DNA of 64,000 nucleotides from positions 51,826,907 to 51,890,906 of the forward strand of contig NC_084463.1 in assembly GCF_027409185.1 (NCBI RefSeq), written 5' to 3'. The notes below the pieces were generated by a model that had not been told where the DNA came from, made no database searches, and saw nothing but the letters and a program-made list of their open reading frames with translations. Below, piece after piece: positions 24,264 through 35,870 of the stretch (positions are counted from its first letter, which is position 1; each line of letters begins with the position of its first letter). The position numbers were made by a program, and so were the translations under genes. This DNA is from Cynocephalus volans. Lineage: Eukaryota; Chordata; Mammalia; Dermoptera; Cynocephalidae.

Positions 24264-25271
24264 ATTCTTAGTCTATGTGTGTCTTTTCAGGTGAGGTGAA
24301 TCTTTTGAAGGCAGCAGATTTTTGGATCCATCTTTTTAATCCAGTCAGTCTGTCTGTGTCTTTTGAATGGGGAATATAATCCCTTTACACTTAGAGTTAT
24401 GGAAAGATGTTGACTTACTCCTAGGTTTTACTGATTTTTGTCTAGATATACTAAGTATCTTTTCCTTTCTTTCTAATTTTCTGTTTGTCTTCTCTATTTG
24501 TTGGTTTCTTGAGGTTATAGATAAACTATTTTTTTTCTTTTGCTAGCATTTTTATTTTGCTAGTAGGTATTCTTTTTTCTTGCATATTCATGGCAGTGAT
24601 GGTTGTTTTTGTGGTATCAAATCTAGTACTTCCTTGAGAATTTCTTACAGGGCTGGTCGTATGGTAGTGAACTCCCATAGTTTTTGTTTGTCTGAGAAAT
24701 ATACTATTCTGATTCGGGCTTCCTCATAGGTGATTTGCTGCTTCTCTTGCAGCTTTTAAAATTCTCTTTGTCTTTTGAGTTTTGTCAGTTTGATTATCAT
24801 ATGTCTTGTAGAGGGCCTTTTTGGGTTGAATGTGTTTGGTGATGTTTGGGCTTCCTGAATCTGGAGACCTGTGACTTTCTCTGTACCTGGGAAGTTTTCT
24901 GCTATTATTTCATTGAATCTGTTTTCAATGCCATTTCCTTTTTACTCCCCTTCTGGAATTCCCATGATTCAGATATTTGCATGCTTAAGGTTGTCTGTAG
25001 TCTCTCTTAGATATTCTTCAATTTTTTTCTTTTTTCTTTTTTCTGGTCTGCCTGTGATAATTCAAACAGCCTGTCTTCAAGGTCAGAAATTATCTCTTCT
25101 GCTTGTTCAAGTTTGCTGGTTAAACTCTCTGTTGTGTTTTTCATTGAATGAATCCTTCAGCTCCACAAGTTCAGCTACATTCTTTTTCAAGGCTTTGATT
25201 TCTTTGTACATTTCTTCTTTCAGATCCTGTATACTTTTTCTCATTTCATTGTGTTGTCTAAATGAGTTTTC

Positions 25272-25460
25272 TTATATCTCATTTAATTTCCTCAGAATAG
25301 CTGCTCTTAATTCTTTGTCTGTCATTTCAAAGATAACCTGTTCTATAGCATCTAGCTCTTGAAAGTTATTAATTTCCTTTGGTGTTGATATACTTTCTTG
25401 ATTTTTCATATTTCTGTTATCTTTCCTTTGGTGTTTTGTCATTGCAGCCAGGGGTATCAC
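25272..25460 (-). pseudogene. L1 ORF1 start, broken
   Basis: 62 open codons beginning with Met on the minus strand, directly downstream of the 5' UTR repeats. The charged, Q/E/K-rich text resembles the start of an L1 ORF1 RNA-binding chaperone. The frame is lost downstream. Confidence 0.7.
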
Positions 25461-25499
25461 AGTGCACTTGTTTCACCCTGATGTGTGGCTTGGATCCTG

Positions 25500-26110
25500 A
25501 AGGGACTGCTGCTTCTGGTCAGCAGAAACTAGCCTGGGCCAGAAGTTCTGCTCTGTCTGCCTTCTCTGACATGGCTGGCTCAGGGTGTGGGGTCTCTGCA
25601 CCTCTTAAGTCACCCCCAGAGGCACGGACCAGCCTGAGCCAGGTGTTCCACCCCACCTGCCTACTCTGGTTCGAATGGCTTACTTAGGTTGTGCGGGCTT
25701 GGAGCCCTTAAGTCACTCTCAGAGGTGGGGCAGCCTGGGCCAGAATTCCTGCCCCACCTGCCTTCTCCAGCTTGGCTGGCTCAATGTCTGGGAGCTTAGA
25801 GCCTGTTAAGTCACTCTCAGAGATGGGGACCAGTCTGGGCCAGAAGTCCCACATCACCTGCCTTCTCCAGCTTGGCTGGCTTGGGGTGTGGGAGCCCCAA
25901 GGCTGTTAGGTCTTTCCTGGTAGCAGGACCAGCCTGGGCTAGAATTCCTGCCCTGCCTGCCTACTCTAGGATAGCTGGCTTGGGGTGTGGGAGCCCTGAG
26001 GCTGTTACATCTCTCCTGGTGGTAGGACTGACCTGGGCTGGAAGTCCTGCCCCACTTGCGTTTTCCAGCCTGGCAGGCTCAGGGTGTGTGGGCCCAGAAG
26101 CTCTAAAGTC
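25500..26110 (-). repeat. L1 5' UTR tandem units, about 100 bp x 6
   Basis: The phrase tggctggctcagggtgtgg or a variant recurs near 25571, 25675, 25776, 25876, 25975 and 26075. It lies directly upstream of ORF1, as tandem 5' UTR (promoter) repeats do in some L1 families. Confidence 0.85.
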
Positions 26111-26300
26111 TCTCTACAGAATGGAGAGCAACCTGAACTGGGGTCCCATGATGGACAGCTGCCATTCACTCCAGCACAGATCTCGGGTCCTCCATTGCTG
26201 CTCATCAATAGCTGCAAATTGGTCACTCTGTGGGAGAGAGTGACACCAGGAACCAACTACTCCAGCATCTTGACTGGAACTCCCTGTTTTTCTTTGGTTT

Positions 26301-26602
26301 AAATGATGAAGTTGTATGTTTAGATATCATTGATTCTTGCTGAATCAGTAGGTAACGTAACTTTTCATTAACAACAAAATAAACTGTGTGTCTCTTTTGT
26401 ACCAATTAATGTACTTGTAGACGCAACTTTAATGGGTCTTTGTTGCACCTTTTTGACCATAAAAGATTGTTGTCTCATAGGGAGGATTTTGTTTGTTTCT
26501 CTTTCCTGGCTATTGTGTAGAGAGTTTTGGGCAGGAGAATCCAGGGCCAATGCACAACAGTTCTTTCCTTAATCCACTCCATTCTCTTCTCTCCCATCTA
26601 AG
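26301..26602. other. Intron 1 end with branch/pyrimidine tract
   Basis: Unique-looking sequence leading to a strong pyrimidine tract (about 26567-26598) and an AAG acceptor. Confidence 0.6.
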
Positions 26603-26656
26603 CTGCCAGAGTGCCCTATGCATTTTGAAGAGCAACAAAGGATGAATAATTCTCTG
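26603..26656 (+). CDS. ZNF717-like: KZFP exon 2, start codon and five codons (MNNSL)
   Basis: A long pyrimidine tract precedes the acceptor TAAG|CTGCC (26602/26603). The 54-bp exon ends CTCTG|GTGAGT at 26656. Its ATG at 26642 opens five codons (M-N-N-S-L) and ends in phase 0, which joins in frame to the KRAB A exon starting GAA at 45667. KZFPs commonly have just such a small exon carrying the ATG and a few residues before KRAB A. The exon is too short for an open-frame search. Usage is inferred from splice-site quality and phase; no transcript evidence is available. Confidence 0.8.
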
Positions 26657-27104
26657 GTGAGTAGTCTATTTATTTATTTCTCTCTTTTTTTTTTTCACTG
26701 TATTACCTGGTTATTGTGGGGAGCCTGAATTAAAATGGAAAAGTAGAAATGAATAAAACTCAGCTGGAAGGAAATGCACATATGTAAGATAACGTTTGCA
26801 TGTAGATATAGCAAGTTATAAGACCTCAGAGTCATCTAAGTTCAGTAAAAGTTTGTCTCTGGTCTTTCTGATGTTGTGGCAAAAAAGGCAGACACTTGTT
26901 TTACATGACTGGAATGGAAACTAATAAGATAAAATACCAAATTCTCATGGGATATGAAGATTTACTGGCACTAAATTCTGAAACACTGTCTCTATTAGAA
27001 GGTGTTTGACTGCCAACCTGGAAATGAACACTTTTACCTTTCTGCACAAGAAATGGTTAGTGAGTGCTAAGGCATGTGTTCCTGAATAAGCAGTCTGTAA
27101 AGTT
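26657..27104. other. Intron 2 start; nothing recognised
   Basis: A T-rich stretch follows the donor (about 26668-26698). No repeat family or exon recognised. Confidence 0.4.
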
Positions 27105-27410
27105 TCATGTAATGTAAGACTTTCTCCCCTACATAATTTTGTTAAAGCCTACTGAGTTCTGGGGACTTAGATGTGTCAGTTAACATTCACTGTGTAAGAA
27201 CAAATGAAAACCCAAATGGCTTAAAATATCAGGCCATTTTATCTTCTTGAAGTTCTATGGATCCACATGTTGGGTTTACTCAGCTGGGCAGTTTTCTTGC
27301 TAGCGATGCCTGGATTCTAAATGTAGCTCCAGTCACCTGGTGCCTTGACTGAGGCTGTTGCTTCAAGATAACTTCACTCACATGTCCTGTGGCTTGTGTA
27401 CAGCTTTGGA
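27105..27410 (-). mobile_element. MLT1-like LTR, antisense
   Basis: Same motif order as 17183-17520 (atggcttaaaa, ccattttatc, cagctgggcag, ttgactgaggctg, cttcactcacatgtcctgtgg). Confidence 0.65.
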
Positions 27411-28699
27411 AGACTTGATTCACAGATAAAAACTTGAATTATCACCTAAATTAGTGAAATCCAGTGCCTATTCTCTAGTCTTTTTCTAAGTTGAATCTTC
27501 TGCCACCTTTGAAACTGCTATTCATGACTTCTGGAAATTCTACTGTGTTGGTTTGTCAGTTTCTCTCAAGCCCTTACTGATGGCTTTCTCTAGTTGATCC
27601 TGAATTCTTCTCTTTTCCTCCTAACGTAGCTCATCAAAGTGCTTCACTCTGGGCACTATTGTCACTGTGCTCCTTTTCTTGACTGATTCAGTCCTCTGTA
27701 GTTTGTACTCTTGGTTCTCTTTAGTTTCTTCTCTTTTCTATTTCTTCCCTTTTCTTTGGATCATAGGTAGAACTCTCTGTTGACTGGTTTTTCTAGCTAT
27801 TTAAAAGGTACCTTAAGGCCAATGAATCCAAAATGAAAATGACGTCTACTTCTTTTCTCTTACTTGTGGTAACAGTACCACCCAGCCGGTGACCCAAGCC
27901 ACTGAAGTGGGATTTTTCCTGGATTCCTCCCTGTTTCTGGGGTCTAGTCTTTTCTGGTGTTTATTCGTGTTCCTTTTGTTTGCTTGTTCTTTTCATTTTA
28001 TTCTAATTTCCGTATACACTGCTTGTATAGGGGTAGGAGATGATGGCTCTTATAAAGACAGTAACTTTGTTCCAGTGTAAATACTCATGTAAAAACCTAA
28101 GGGCATATTTCCTGGGTGATGAGATTCAATCCCTGGTGACCTGTGCTTCTAGTCAGCACCTGTGGTGACATCCTTAAGAGTGTGAGGGGAGAGAGCCTTC
28201 AGGAGTTAGTGGGACATGTTTGATGAAGGGCCAGTAAAAAGGCATGCGAAGAAGAAAAATAGAAATGGCAAATTTTTATAATTTGTACATTTTACATATA
28301 TAAATTTATATCTGATTCTGTGTGTAGTTTTCTTACTGTACAGTTCTCTGTTTCTACTTCAAGAAGACCCGTTATGTTTTTAATCTTTTTTACAGATTGT
28401 ATATTCTTCTTCTCCTATATCAGCTGATAACTTAGAAATCAATGAGAAAAATGGGTGTGTGCATTAGTCATCAGTATGTTTATAAACCAGAACCATAGCT
28501 AACAGTTGGTTAAGAAAGAAAAATGACATACCAGTTAACTGAAAGTTTACATTCTCAACTAGACTTTGAGGTGTAACAAGATGTGAAATGCTGGCTTTAT
28601 TTATTTTGGATCTATTGATCAATGTGAAACTACATGCTTCCTGTTGCATATGAGAGTACTGTCTGTGGTCTCTAATGACTGGTCTGGTGTTCCGGTGAT
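27411..28699. other. No gene; unassigned intronic DNA
   Basis: Short open frames only. No exon with consistent splice sites seen. Confidence 0.4.
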
Positions 28700-29145
28700 C
28701 AGCTGCATGACACAGTGACACAAAACATAGTTGCTTAGAATAAGAATTTTTTCCTTACTCCATGTTGCAATGTTGTAGGTAAGTATAGTGTTCAGGGTAG
28801 TGTGGGTTGGCTGCTGCATGATGTGTCTGGTCTAAAGTGGAAGAACACGAGTGGCTGGGGACTTTGGGCAGACATCCAGGCCCTCTTTGTGGCCAGGTGA
28901 ACTTCCTCAGAGTCTGGCAGTCTCCGTGTAGTCAGATTAGTCTGGCTTCTTCAGGGTAAGTGTCCAAGAGGCCCAGGCAGAGGCTGCAAGTCTTCTTGTT
29001 ATCTCCACTCAGATCCCAAAGCATGTCTCCACCACATTCTCTTGGTCAAGCACATCACTAAGACCAGCCCTGATTCAAGAGGAAGGCAATTATATCCTAC
29101 CTCTCAATAAAAGGAATAGTAAGTATTTCCAGCAGTCTTTAACAG
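28700..29145 (-). mobile_element. MLT1-like LTR, antisense, old
   Basis: A purine/pyrimidine pattern with gagtggctgggg, aggcccaggcagaggctgcaagtcttc and accagccctgattcaagaggaaggc is in the order of an antisense MLT1-class LTR. Subfamily uncertain. Confidence 0.5.
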
Positions 29146-30037
29146 AACATGGTTTGGTCTCTGGCCATAAGTTTCTACCATATACAAAATATAATTTGCT
29201 CCTCTCAAGAGCTCTAGAAATCTACTGTTGTGCAATTGGCTGTAAACCCAATTAAATTATGTCCAGTGGCCTGTTTTCTTCATCTCCTCAACACATGGCC
29301 AGATCACAGTGAGGAGACTGGCATAAGCATGTGGGCACTTCCCTTCAGCAGGGTAGGTCGGAAGGGCTGGCATCCAGCACGGTCTGGTCTGAGCAGTTAT
29401 GCCCACTGGGCACCTGGTTTAGTTCTTTGATTAGGGCCCCGTGTTGGTCTCTGTACATGATGCTTCCTGCTTCTGTACTGTGCCCTGCGGGCTCTCACCA
29501 TTCTCTGTTTATATTCATTTTTATTAAATGATTGGGTTTACAGTGGAGCAATGTCTTTTTTTTTTTTTTTTTTTGGTATAATACATTGCAAATCCAAAGA
29601 CCTTTAAAAATATTTGTTTTTGGATTCTGGCCAAAGAAATTCCCCTTTGTACATCATTAAAAAGCGTTGACTTTCATTGTACTAAAATCCATACAACCAA
29701 TCCTACCTCTGTGTTAGGCCCTTTTTTCTCTGGCCTTCCATTCTCTCTTAGGCACCTATTACTTAAAAAGTTTTATTGTTTATCAGGTGCTATCTATGTA
29801 TCACACCCTATGGTACTTAAAAGGCTGGAAACACATTTGTTTGTTTGTTTGTTTGTTTACAAAACAGTTTGATTCTTGCCTCAAAGTAGTTTCTGTCTTT
29901 GAAAATATTGTGTTGAAAAAACTTGGATTGAAAAGCAGTTTTATTTCCAACTCAGCAAGTTCTGGCTCCTTTATATTCTCTTTAAATTTGTTTGAAAATT
30001 GACCATCCTTCTTTATTTTATTGTTAACTATTTACTT
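29146..30037. other. No gene; unassigned, with poly(T) and GTTT repeats
   Basis: A poly(T) run at 29551-29573 and (GTTT)n at about 29836-29860 are simple repeats. No exon recognised. Confidence 0.45.
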
Positions 30038-30130
30038 ATTGGCAGATGGCCTATATGGGGATCCAACCCTTGACTTTGGTTTTATTAAAACCATGTTTTA
30101 TCCTTCTTTATGAGCTGACCAGCCAGCCTT
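30038..30130 (-). mobile_element. Old tRNA-derived SINE (CYN-like)
   Basis: The minus strand reads ggctggctggtcagctcat, then an arm, then a B-box-like caagggttggatcccc and a tail. Confidence 0.7.
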
Positions 30131-30369
30131 CTTTACTTTGTCCTTCTTATATTTTACCAGTTTCAGAGAGAGGAGACCATGTAGCACTTTTACCATTGTT
30201 CAAAGAAGTCTCCTTTGGCAGACCCCTGAGAGGGTGAGATAGTTTTCCACTTTCCATGCTTTGGGAGGCAATAGTGTGGCCCACATCCTTCAGTGTTCCA
30301 TTTATTTTTGGTAACATATTTTGTGGCGACACTTCTTTTCACTAGTATTAATATTTCCACTTAAGCTTT

Positions 30370-31505
30370 TCATAGTGTTTGTGTAATATTTTAAATTTTA
30401 TTTTACTTTTTAACTTTCAGTCTGTGTCTTTATGTTTAAAGTATATGTCTCTGGTTAACATATTGTTGGGTCTTACTTTCCTATCAAATCTGATAATTTT
30501 TGCCTTCAGTAGAAGATTTAATCTAATTCTATTTCAACTCTTAATAGGGTTAGATTTAGGTCTGCCATTTTACTACTTTTTTGTTATTGTCTAATCTGCC
30601 TCTTAATGCTTTGCTTTTCAGCTTTTCCTAAAAATTTTTTCCATTAATCAAATATTTTAAAATATTTTAATTTGTTCCATCTATAGATTTTAAAAATAAT
30701 TTACTTTAATTTTAGTTTTGGTAAAGAAAAATGCACATAACATAAAATGTAGCATTTGAACCATTTTTTTACCTTTAAGTAGTGTTATGTATATTCATAG
30801 TGTTGTGCAGGAGATGTCCAGAAGTTTTTTTTATCTTAGAATACCGAAACTCTATATACATCAAATGACATATGTCAGTTTTCCCAGGCTTGTAGCCTCT
30901 GGTGTCTGCCATCCTATTTTGGTTTCTAAAAATATGACTCCTATCAGTGGGGCCATACAATACTTGTGATTTTGTGAGTGACTTATTTCACTTTGTGTAA
31001 TGACCTCAAGGTTCCTTGTTATAGCATATGCCAAGATTGTATTTCTTTTTAAGGCTGAATAATATTTCCTTCTCTGTACATACCACAATTTGTTTATCCA
31101 TTCATTCATGGATGTACATTTGAATTGCACCACTTCACTACGTGACTAATGCTGCTATGAACACAGGTGTGGATATATCTTTTGCAGATTCTGCTATTAA
31201 TTACTCATGATAAATACATAGAATTTGTAATTCTGAATCACGTGGTAATTCCATCTTTAATTATTTGAGAAGCCACTGTACTTGTTGTTTAAATGGTACA
31301 GGCACTGCACCATTTTACATTGCCACCCACGGCATTGTAAGTTTCCAATTTCACTGAAACCTGTTATGTTCTATTGATTGTGGAGTAATTTTTCCTTGTG
31401 ATTTTGCATTTTCTAATGATTAATGATGTTAAGCATCTTATCATATGCTTGTTTGACATTGGTATATTTTCTTTGAAGATATGCGTATTCAATTTCTTTG
31501 CTGTT
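30370..31505 (-). mobile_element. Ancient L1 3' end, antisense
   Basis: The order 'cacataacataaaatgtagcatttgaacc', a sharply AT-rich body, 'aaggctgaataatatttcc' and 'tttgtttatccattcattcat' is the antisense pattern of old L1 3' UTR/ORF2 ends. Many indels. Confidence 0.7.
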
Positions 31506-31557
31506 TTATTTGGGGGCATGGGGTCAGATTGGCTGCCTGGTATTTGAAACTGAACTT
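31506..31557 (-). mobile_element. Left half of a SINE split by the composite element
   Basis: On the minus strand this is the tail side of a tRNA-derived SINE (caaataccaggcagccaatc). Its head side resumes at 33758-33815. The target-site duplication gaactgaactt (approx. 31546-31557 and 33747-33757) brackets the insertion. Confidence 0.65.
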
Positions 31558-33746
31558 TAAAAAAATTTCTATCTCTTGTGATATTTCAACGAATAGGTTC
31601 TTTTTAAAATTATTATTGAATCAAAATTGATTATACATATTTTTGGGGCTGAACATTGAGATATGTTGATCAAGTTAATATTGCTCACGTATATATTGTT
31701 AGAAATCATAATTATAATTTATGCCCCTTGTCCATCTCTTGCCATTCCCCGTCTTTCTCCCCCTCCCCCTTCTAATTACCGTAGATGTCCTGCTTCTGAA
31801 AGTGTAATGGTTACTCTGTTGATTTGTTGCCTAGATGATCTGTCCAATGGTGAGAGGTTTGATCAGGTCCCCCAATATTATCATAGAGCAGATATTTCTG
31901 TCAGTCTGAAATGGGATTTGTGGGGATAGACATTCTCTTTTCTTTATCTCTGATGGTGACTCCCTTTGTGTCAGTGCAGTCCAGTGGCTGGCGGATGATC
32001 TTCATGGTGGTTGCAGCATCTAGCCACTATCATGGCAGCCATGGTTATTGTGGTGGCTGTGGTGGGCCACACACATGGAGCTGTTTTTGGCATGCTCCTC
32101 TGTGATGGCAGTGTGCCTTGTTGTGGAGAGTGTCCGGGCCTCAGCTCCATGCCTCAGGTCTGCAGGCAGGCCCTGAGGCACTGGCACTGTGCCTGGTTGT
32201 GGGAAGGGATCTGGTCCCCTTCTCCATGCCTAGAGTCCCTGGGATGGGCCCTAAGGTGCTGGTGGTGTACTTGGTTGTGAGCAGGTCATTCAGTCCCTGG
32301 ATCCGTGCCCCAGGCCCCCAGGTGGGGGTTACAGGGGCTGGCAGTGTGCCTGGTTGTGGGAGTTGGGTCCAGCCCCCTTCTCCATGCCTTGGGTCCCTGG
32401 ACAGGCTCTGAGGTGCTGGTGCAGTTTGCCTGGTTATGGAAATTGGGTCCAGTCACCTCTCCATGCCTCAGGTCCTCAAGCAGGCCCCAAGGTGCTGGTG
32501 CAGTACTTGTTTGTGGGAGGGATGTCCAGTCTCCTTCTCCATGCCTTGGGTCCCTGGGCAGTCCTTGAGACACTGGCATGTTGTGCCTGGTTGTGGGAAG
32601 GAGGTTTGGTCTATGGCTCCATGCCTTGTGTCCCCTAGTGGGTCCTGAGGCACTGGCATGGTGTGCCTGAGTGTGGGAGGGAAGTCTGGTCCACTTCTCC
32701 ATGACTCAGGCCCCCAGACAGGTCCCAAGGCATTGGCGTGGTATGCCTGGTTGTGGGAGGGTTGTTCAGTCCCCTTCTCCATGCTTTAGGTCACCAGACA
32801 GGCCCCAAGATGCATGTGGTGTGAGTAGTTGTGGGCAGGGTCCAGTCCTCAGCTCCACGCCTCCTGTGACCTGGCATGCTCCAAGGCACTGGTGGTGTTT
32901 TTGATCTTGAACTAAGTTTTTGTCTTTTGCTTACTTCTAAAATGGGGAGACTTTCTGTGGGAACCAGTACTTGAGCTGTGTGTTTGAGTTAAATTGCTGC
33001 TTTGCTGCTCTTTTCCTAGGGAAGGCTTTTTGTGCAGCCAAGAGTTTTATCATTGACCTTATAGATCCTTCTGGCTCTTCAGAGACTCAGTGCACCTGGG
33101 TTGTGTGGAAACTCTGAGCTAGGCCTGAATTTTTTCATCAAATGCACCCCATGCAATTCTGCATTCCTGATCATTCTCCTCTGAGTGATCCTTTGCTGAT
33201 TGAGGCACAGATTGGCAGTCTTTGCTGTGTCGCAGTGTTCTTCTGGTGGGCCTGTCTCCACCACCACCCATGCTTCAAATTCTTCTCATGGGATGGGCCC
33301 TGCACTGGTCCCTTAGGATGACTCAATGGCCTCTCGATGGCTCCCCTTTTTCAGCTGTTCTGGCTCCTCACTCCTGTATGAGTGCACAGGAACTGTATTA
33401 TTGGTCTTGCTGTCTTAGGGGCCCCCAAGGGCCTCTTCTCCCCTGCTGCCTCCAAGTAACTCCATCTGAAAGGCACGGCTGTGGCTTCTGCTGGCTCCTG
33501 CTCCATATGCTCAGCAAGTTGAGCCTTAAAGCTGCCATGGCCTGAAATGCTCAGAGCAGTTTTTTCTTTCTCATTGTGGTTTCTCCCACCTTCATGGACT
33601 GTGTAGGTTTCTCCTGCTCTTCCCCTGAGCTCTAGTGGCCCCAGCTTGGCTGATGTTACATTTTTATAGTTGTAAATTGGTTGATTTGTGGGGAGATAGT
33701 GATGCTGGGGACAGCCTATTCTGCCACCTTAACTGGAACTCTCCTG
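31558..33746 (-). mobile_element. Composite VNTR retroelement, copy 1
   Basis: Read on the minus strand: an L1-like 5' end (ggagttccagttaaggtggc) at 33745, about 850 bp of unique body, a ~79-bp tandem array (about 32900-32100, ten units), a short unique piece with Gly/Ala-coding triplets, a ~90-bp piece similar to L1 ORF2 endonuclease sequence (about 31890-31800), then a purine-rich tract and an AT-rich L1-like 3' end (ending about 31600). Bases 31559-31600 are unexplained. It has no protein domain and needs enzymes in trans. It sits inside an older SINE with an 11-bp duplication. Same architecture as 40678-42633. Confidence 0.75.
32105..32905 (-). repeat. ~79-bp tandem array (about 10 units) of copy 1
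   Basis: The phrase tctccatgcc or a close variant recurs near 32144, 32222, 32300, 32380, 32458, 32537, 32618, 32696, 32776 and 32855. Units carry tgcctggttgtggga. The period lets long meaningless frames stay open on both strands. Confidence 0.9.
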
Positions 33747-33757
33747 GAACTGAACTT

Positions 33758-33815
33758 GTAACTTGGTGTTACAATTGTCCTTTCTAACCAACTTAGCCAT
33801 GTTGCTTTGCCCCCC
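33758..33815 (-). mobile_element. Right half (head) of the split SINE
   Basis: The minus strand reads atggctaagttggttagaaa, an A-box region of the tRNA-Ile-like SINE, continuing from 31506-31557. Confidence 0.65.
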
Positions 33816-34261
33816 ATGGATTTGTCACCCCACTTCCCCTGGGTGATGGAGCCACAAAGGATTACTCAAATCCCATCTCTTTCAAGCAGTGAGAGACCCT
33901 GAAGTGGTTAATCTCCCTCAGAATCCTCAAGTGAGAGTCATCCCTTCCTTGGGAAATTAACCCCAAATTGAGGTTCTCTTCCTGCATTTATTTTCCAGAC
34001 CAGGAAGTTAGAGGAAGAGAACATAGGTGGGGTTATAGTTTAACAATATAGGCTGGTAACTTTTAGTGAAACAAGTCAGATGACATTCCATTAGAAGATT
34101 AAGTGATCCATTAACAAAAGGTTGAGCTTAGCAAACATTCCTTCTTACAGCACTTTCTCAGTATCTTTGCATAACAATCAGTAAATAGTCTGTTTTTGAG
34201 CCAGCAACCTTGCTGTTACAAATCTTTTATCTTACAGCAGAGACTTTATAGCCTGAGGAAA
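33816..34261. other. No gene; unassigned DNA
   Basis: No exon or repeat family recognised. Confidence 0.4.
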
Positions 34262-34364
34262 ATTTCCAGTCCTCCGCAAGATCAGTATTTGAAACTGCAA
34301 GGCTTTGGAAAACCAGGCCCTGTGAAGTACATTTAAGAATCCTCTACAGAGCTAACCAGCCAAC
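34262..34364 (-). mobile_element. Decayed tRNA-derived SINE (CYN-like)
   Basis: The minus strand starts ggttggctggttagctctgtag. The body is strongly diverged. Confidence 0.55.
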
Positions 34365-35870
34365 CTACTCTTTTGCTTGTTTTATACACAGGTTATTTGT
34401 TTTGTTGTTGTATAGGGTGTGAAAGGTTTTTTTCTTTATGTATTCTTGGTGTTTATTTCTTATGATATAGATGATTTGCAGCTATTTTAGTTTTTGAGGT
34501 TCTAGCAAATAGTATTTCAATTATTTTTTAAGATTCTACTTGGTCATTGCTGATGTGTTGAAATGTGATTAAATTTTTATTAACCTTGTATGCTGCAATC
34601 TTGCTGTACTCCATTATTCTTTCCAGGAGTTTTTCCATTTATTTACTAGAATGTTTTACACAGATAGTCATATTACCTGCAACCAAAGACCCATTTATTG
34701 ATTTATTTTTCCCAGTCTGTAATTTTGTTTCATTTTCTTCTGTTATTGCAGTATGAAATACTTTTAGTGTTCCCTTGTTCCTGATTTTCTGGAAAAAATT
34801 TGAGTTTTTCACCATGAACAATAACGTTAACTACAGTTTCCTGTAGATAATCTTTATCAAGTTGTGAAGCTCCTCTCTATTTCTAGTTTACTGAGAGTTT
34901 TTATGATGAATGGGTGCTGTATTTTATCAAAGGCTTTTTCTGAATTTATTGATAGGACCATCTAATTTCTTTTCAGTATTTTGATGTGAAGGGTTGAATT
35001 AATTGATGTTCAAGTATTGAACAATCCTTGCTTACTTGGGATAAATGCCACTTGGTTGTGCTGCATAGTTCTTTTTAAACATTGTTCCATTAGGTTTGTG
35101 TATACTTTTTTTGAATATATTTGCATGTGAGATGATGGCTTGTTGTTTTCCATTCTTGTATTATCTTTGTCTGGTTTTGGAATTGAGGTAATGCTGTCCT
35201 TGTAAATGAGTTGTGATGTATCTCATCTTTTATTCTCTGAAGTAGATGGTAGGGAGTTGGTATAATTTCTTCCTTTTAAATGTTTGTTTGAAAGCCCAAA
35301 TAACACATCTTGCTCAGGTGCTTTGTTTTGAGGATTGTTATTTACAGTTTACTCAATTTTCATAATAGATATAATCCTATTGTAATACTGCACTTTACTA
35401 TGTGTGAGTTTTGTCTTTCAAGGAATTGGTCCATTTCATCTGGGTTATCAAATTTTTGCCCAGCTCTGTTCATGGTATTTGTATTTTTAATGTCTGCAGG
35501 CTCTAGTGATGTCCTCTCTTCCATTTCTGATATTAGTAATTTTTGTCCTGTTTCACTATCTTTTAGGCTTATCAATTTTATTGATCTTTTTGATGAATCA
35601 ACTTTTTTGTTGATAATTTTCTCTTGATTTCCTTTTTCAATTTTCTTTCTACTCTAATTTTTTCTGCTTGTTTTTAATTAATTTGCTTTATTTTCTTTTA
35701 TTTTCTGAAGATAAAACTTTAAATATTGGTTTTAGATGTTTCCTTTTCTAAATATATGCATTCGATACTGTAAAATTTTGAAAGTATTGCTATTTCTGCA
35801 TCCCACAAATTTTAGTAAGTTGCATTTTCACTTTTGTTTATTAAAAATATTTAAAAATTTTTTCTTGATA
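34365..35870 (-). mobile_element. Ancient L1 ORF2 fragment, antisense
   Basis: The minus strand follows L1 reverse-transcriptase and endonuclease order (for example aaaagcctttgataaaatac near 34920-34940). Strongly decayed. Confidence 0.7.

Larger units (their letters stand above)
20307..26300 (-). mobile_element. Full-length L1, antisense, 16-bp target-site duplication
   Basis: The element spans 20323-26284. Identical 16-bp repeats tgtttttctttggttt flank it at 20307-20322 and 26285-26300. On the minus strand: 5' end gggagttccagtcaagatgc at 26284, a 5' UTR with about six ~100-bp GC-rich units (26110 down to 25500), an ORF1 start (25460-25272, 62 codons open), a broken ORF2 (pieces at 22658-22407, 22369-22031, 21364-21074, 20887-20651), then a 3' UTR with a purine-rich tract and poly(A). 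A young SINE interrupts it at 24112-24247. Stops and frameshifts make it immobile. Confidence 0.95.

Noticed and set aside
32011-32782. Multiple overlapping 90-138 codon frames in the VNTR
   Set aside because: They arise from the ~79-bp repeat on both strands. No start context, domain or codon constraint is visible.
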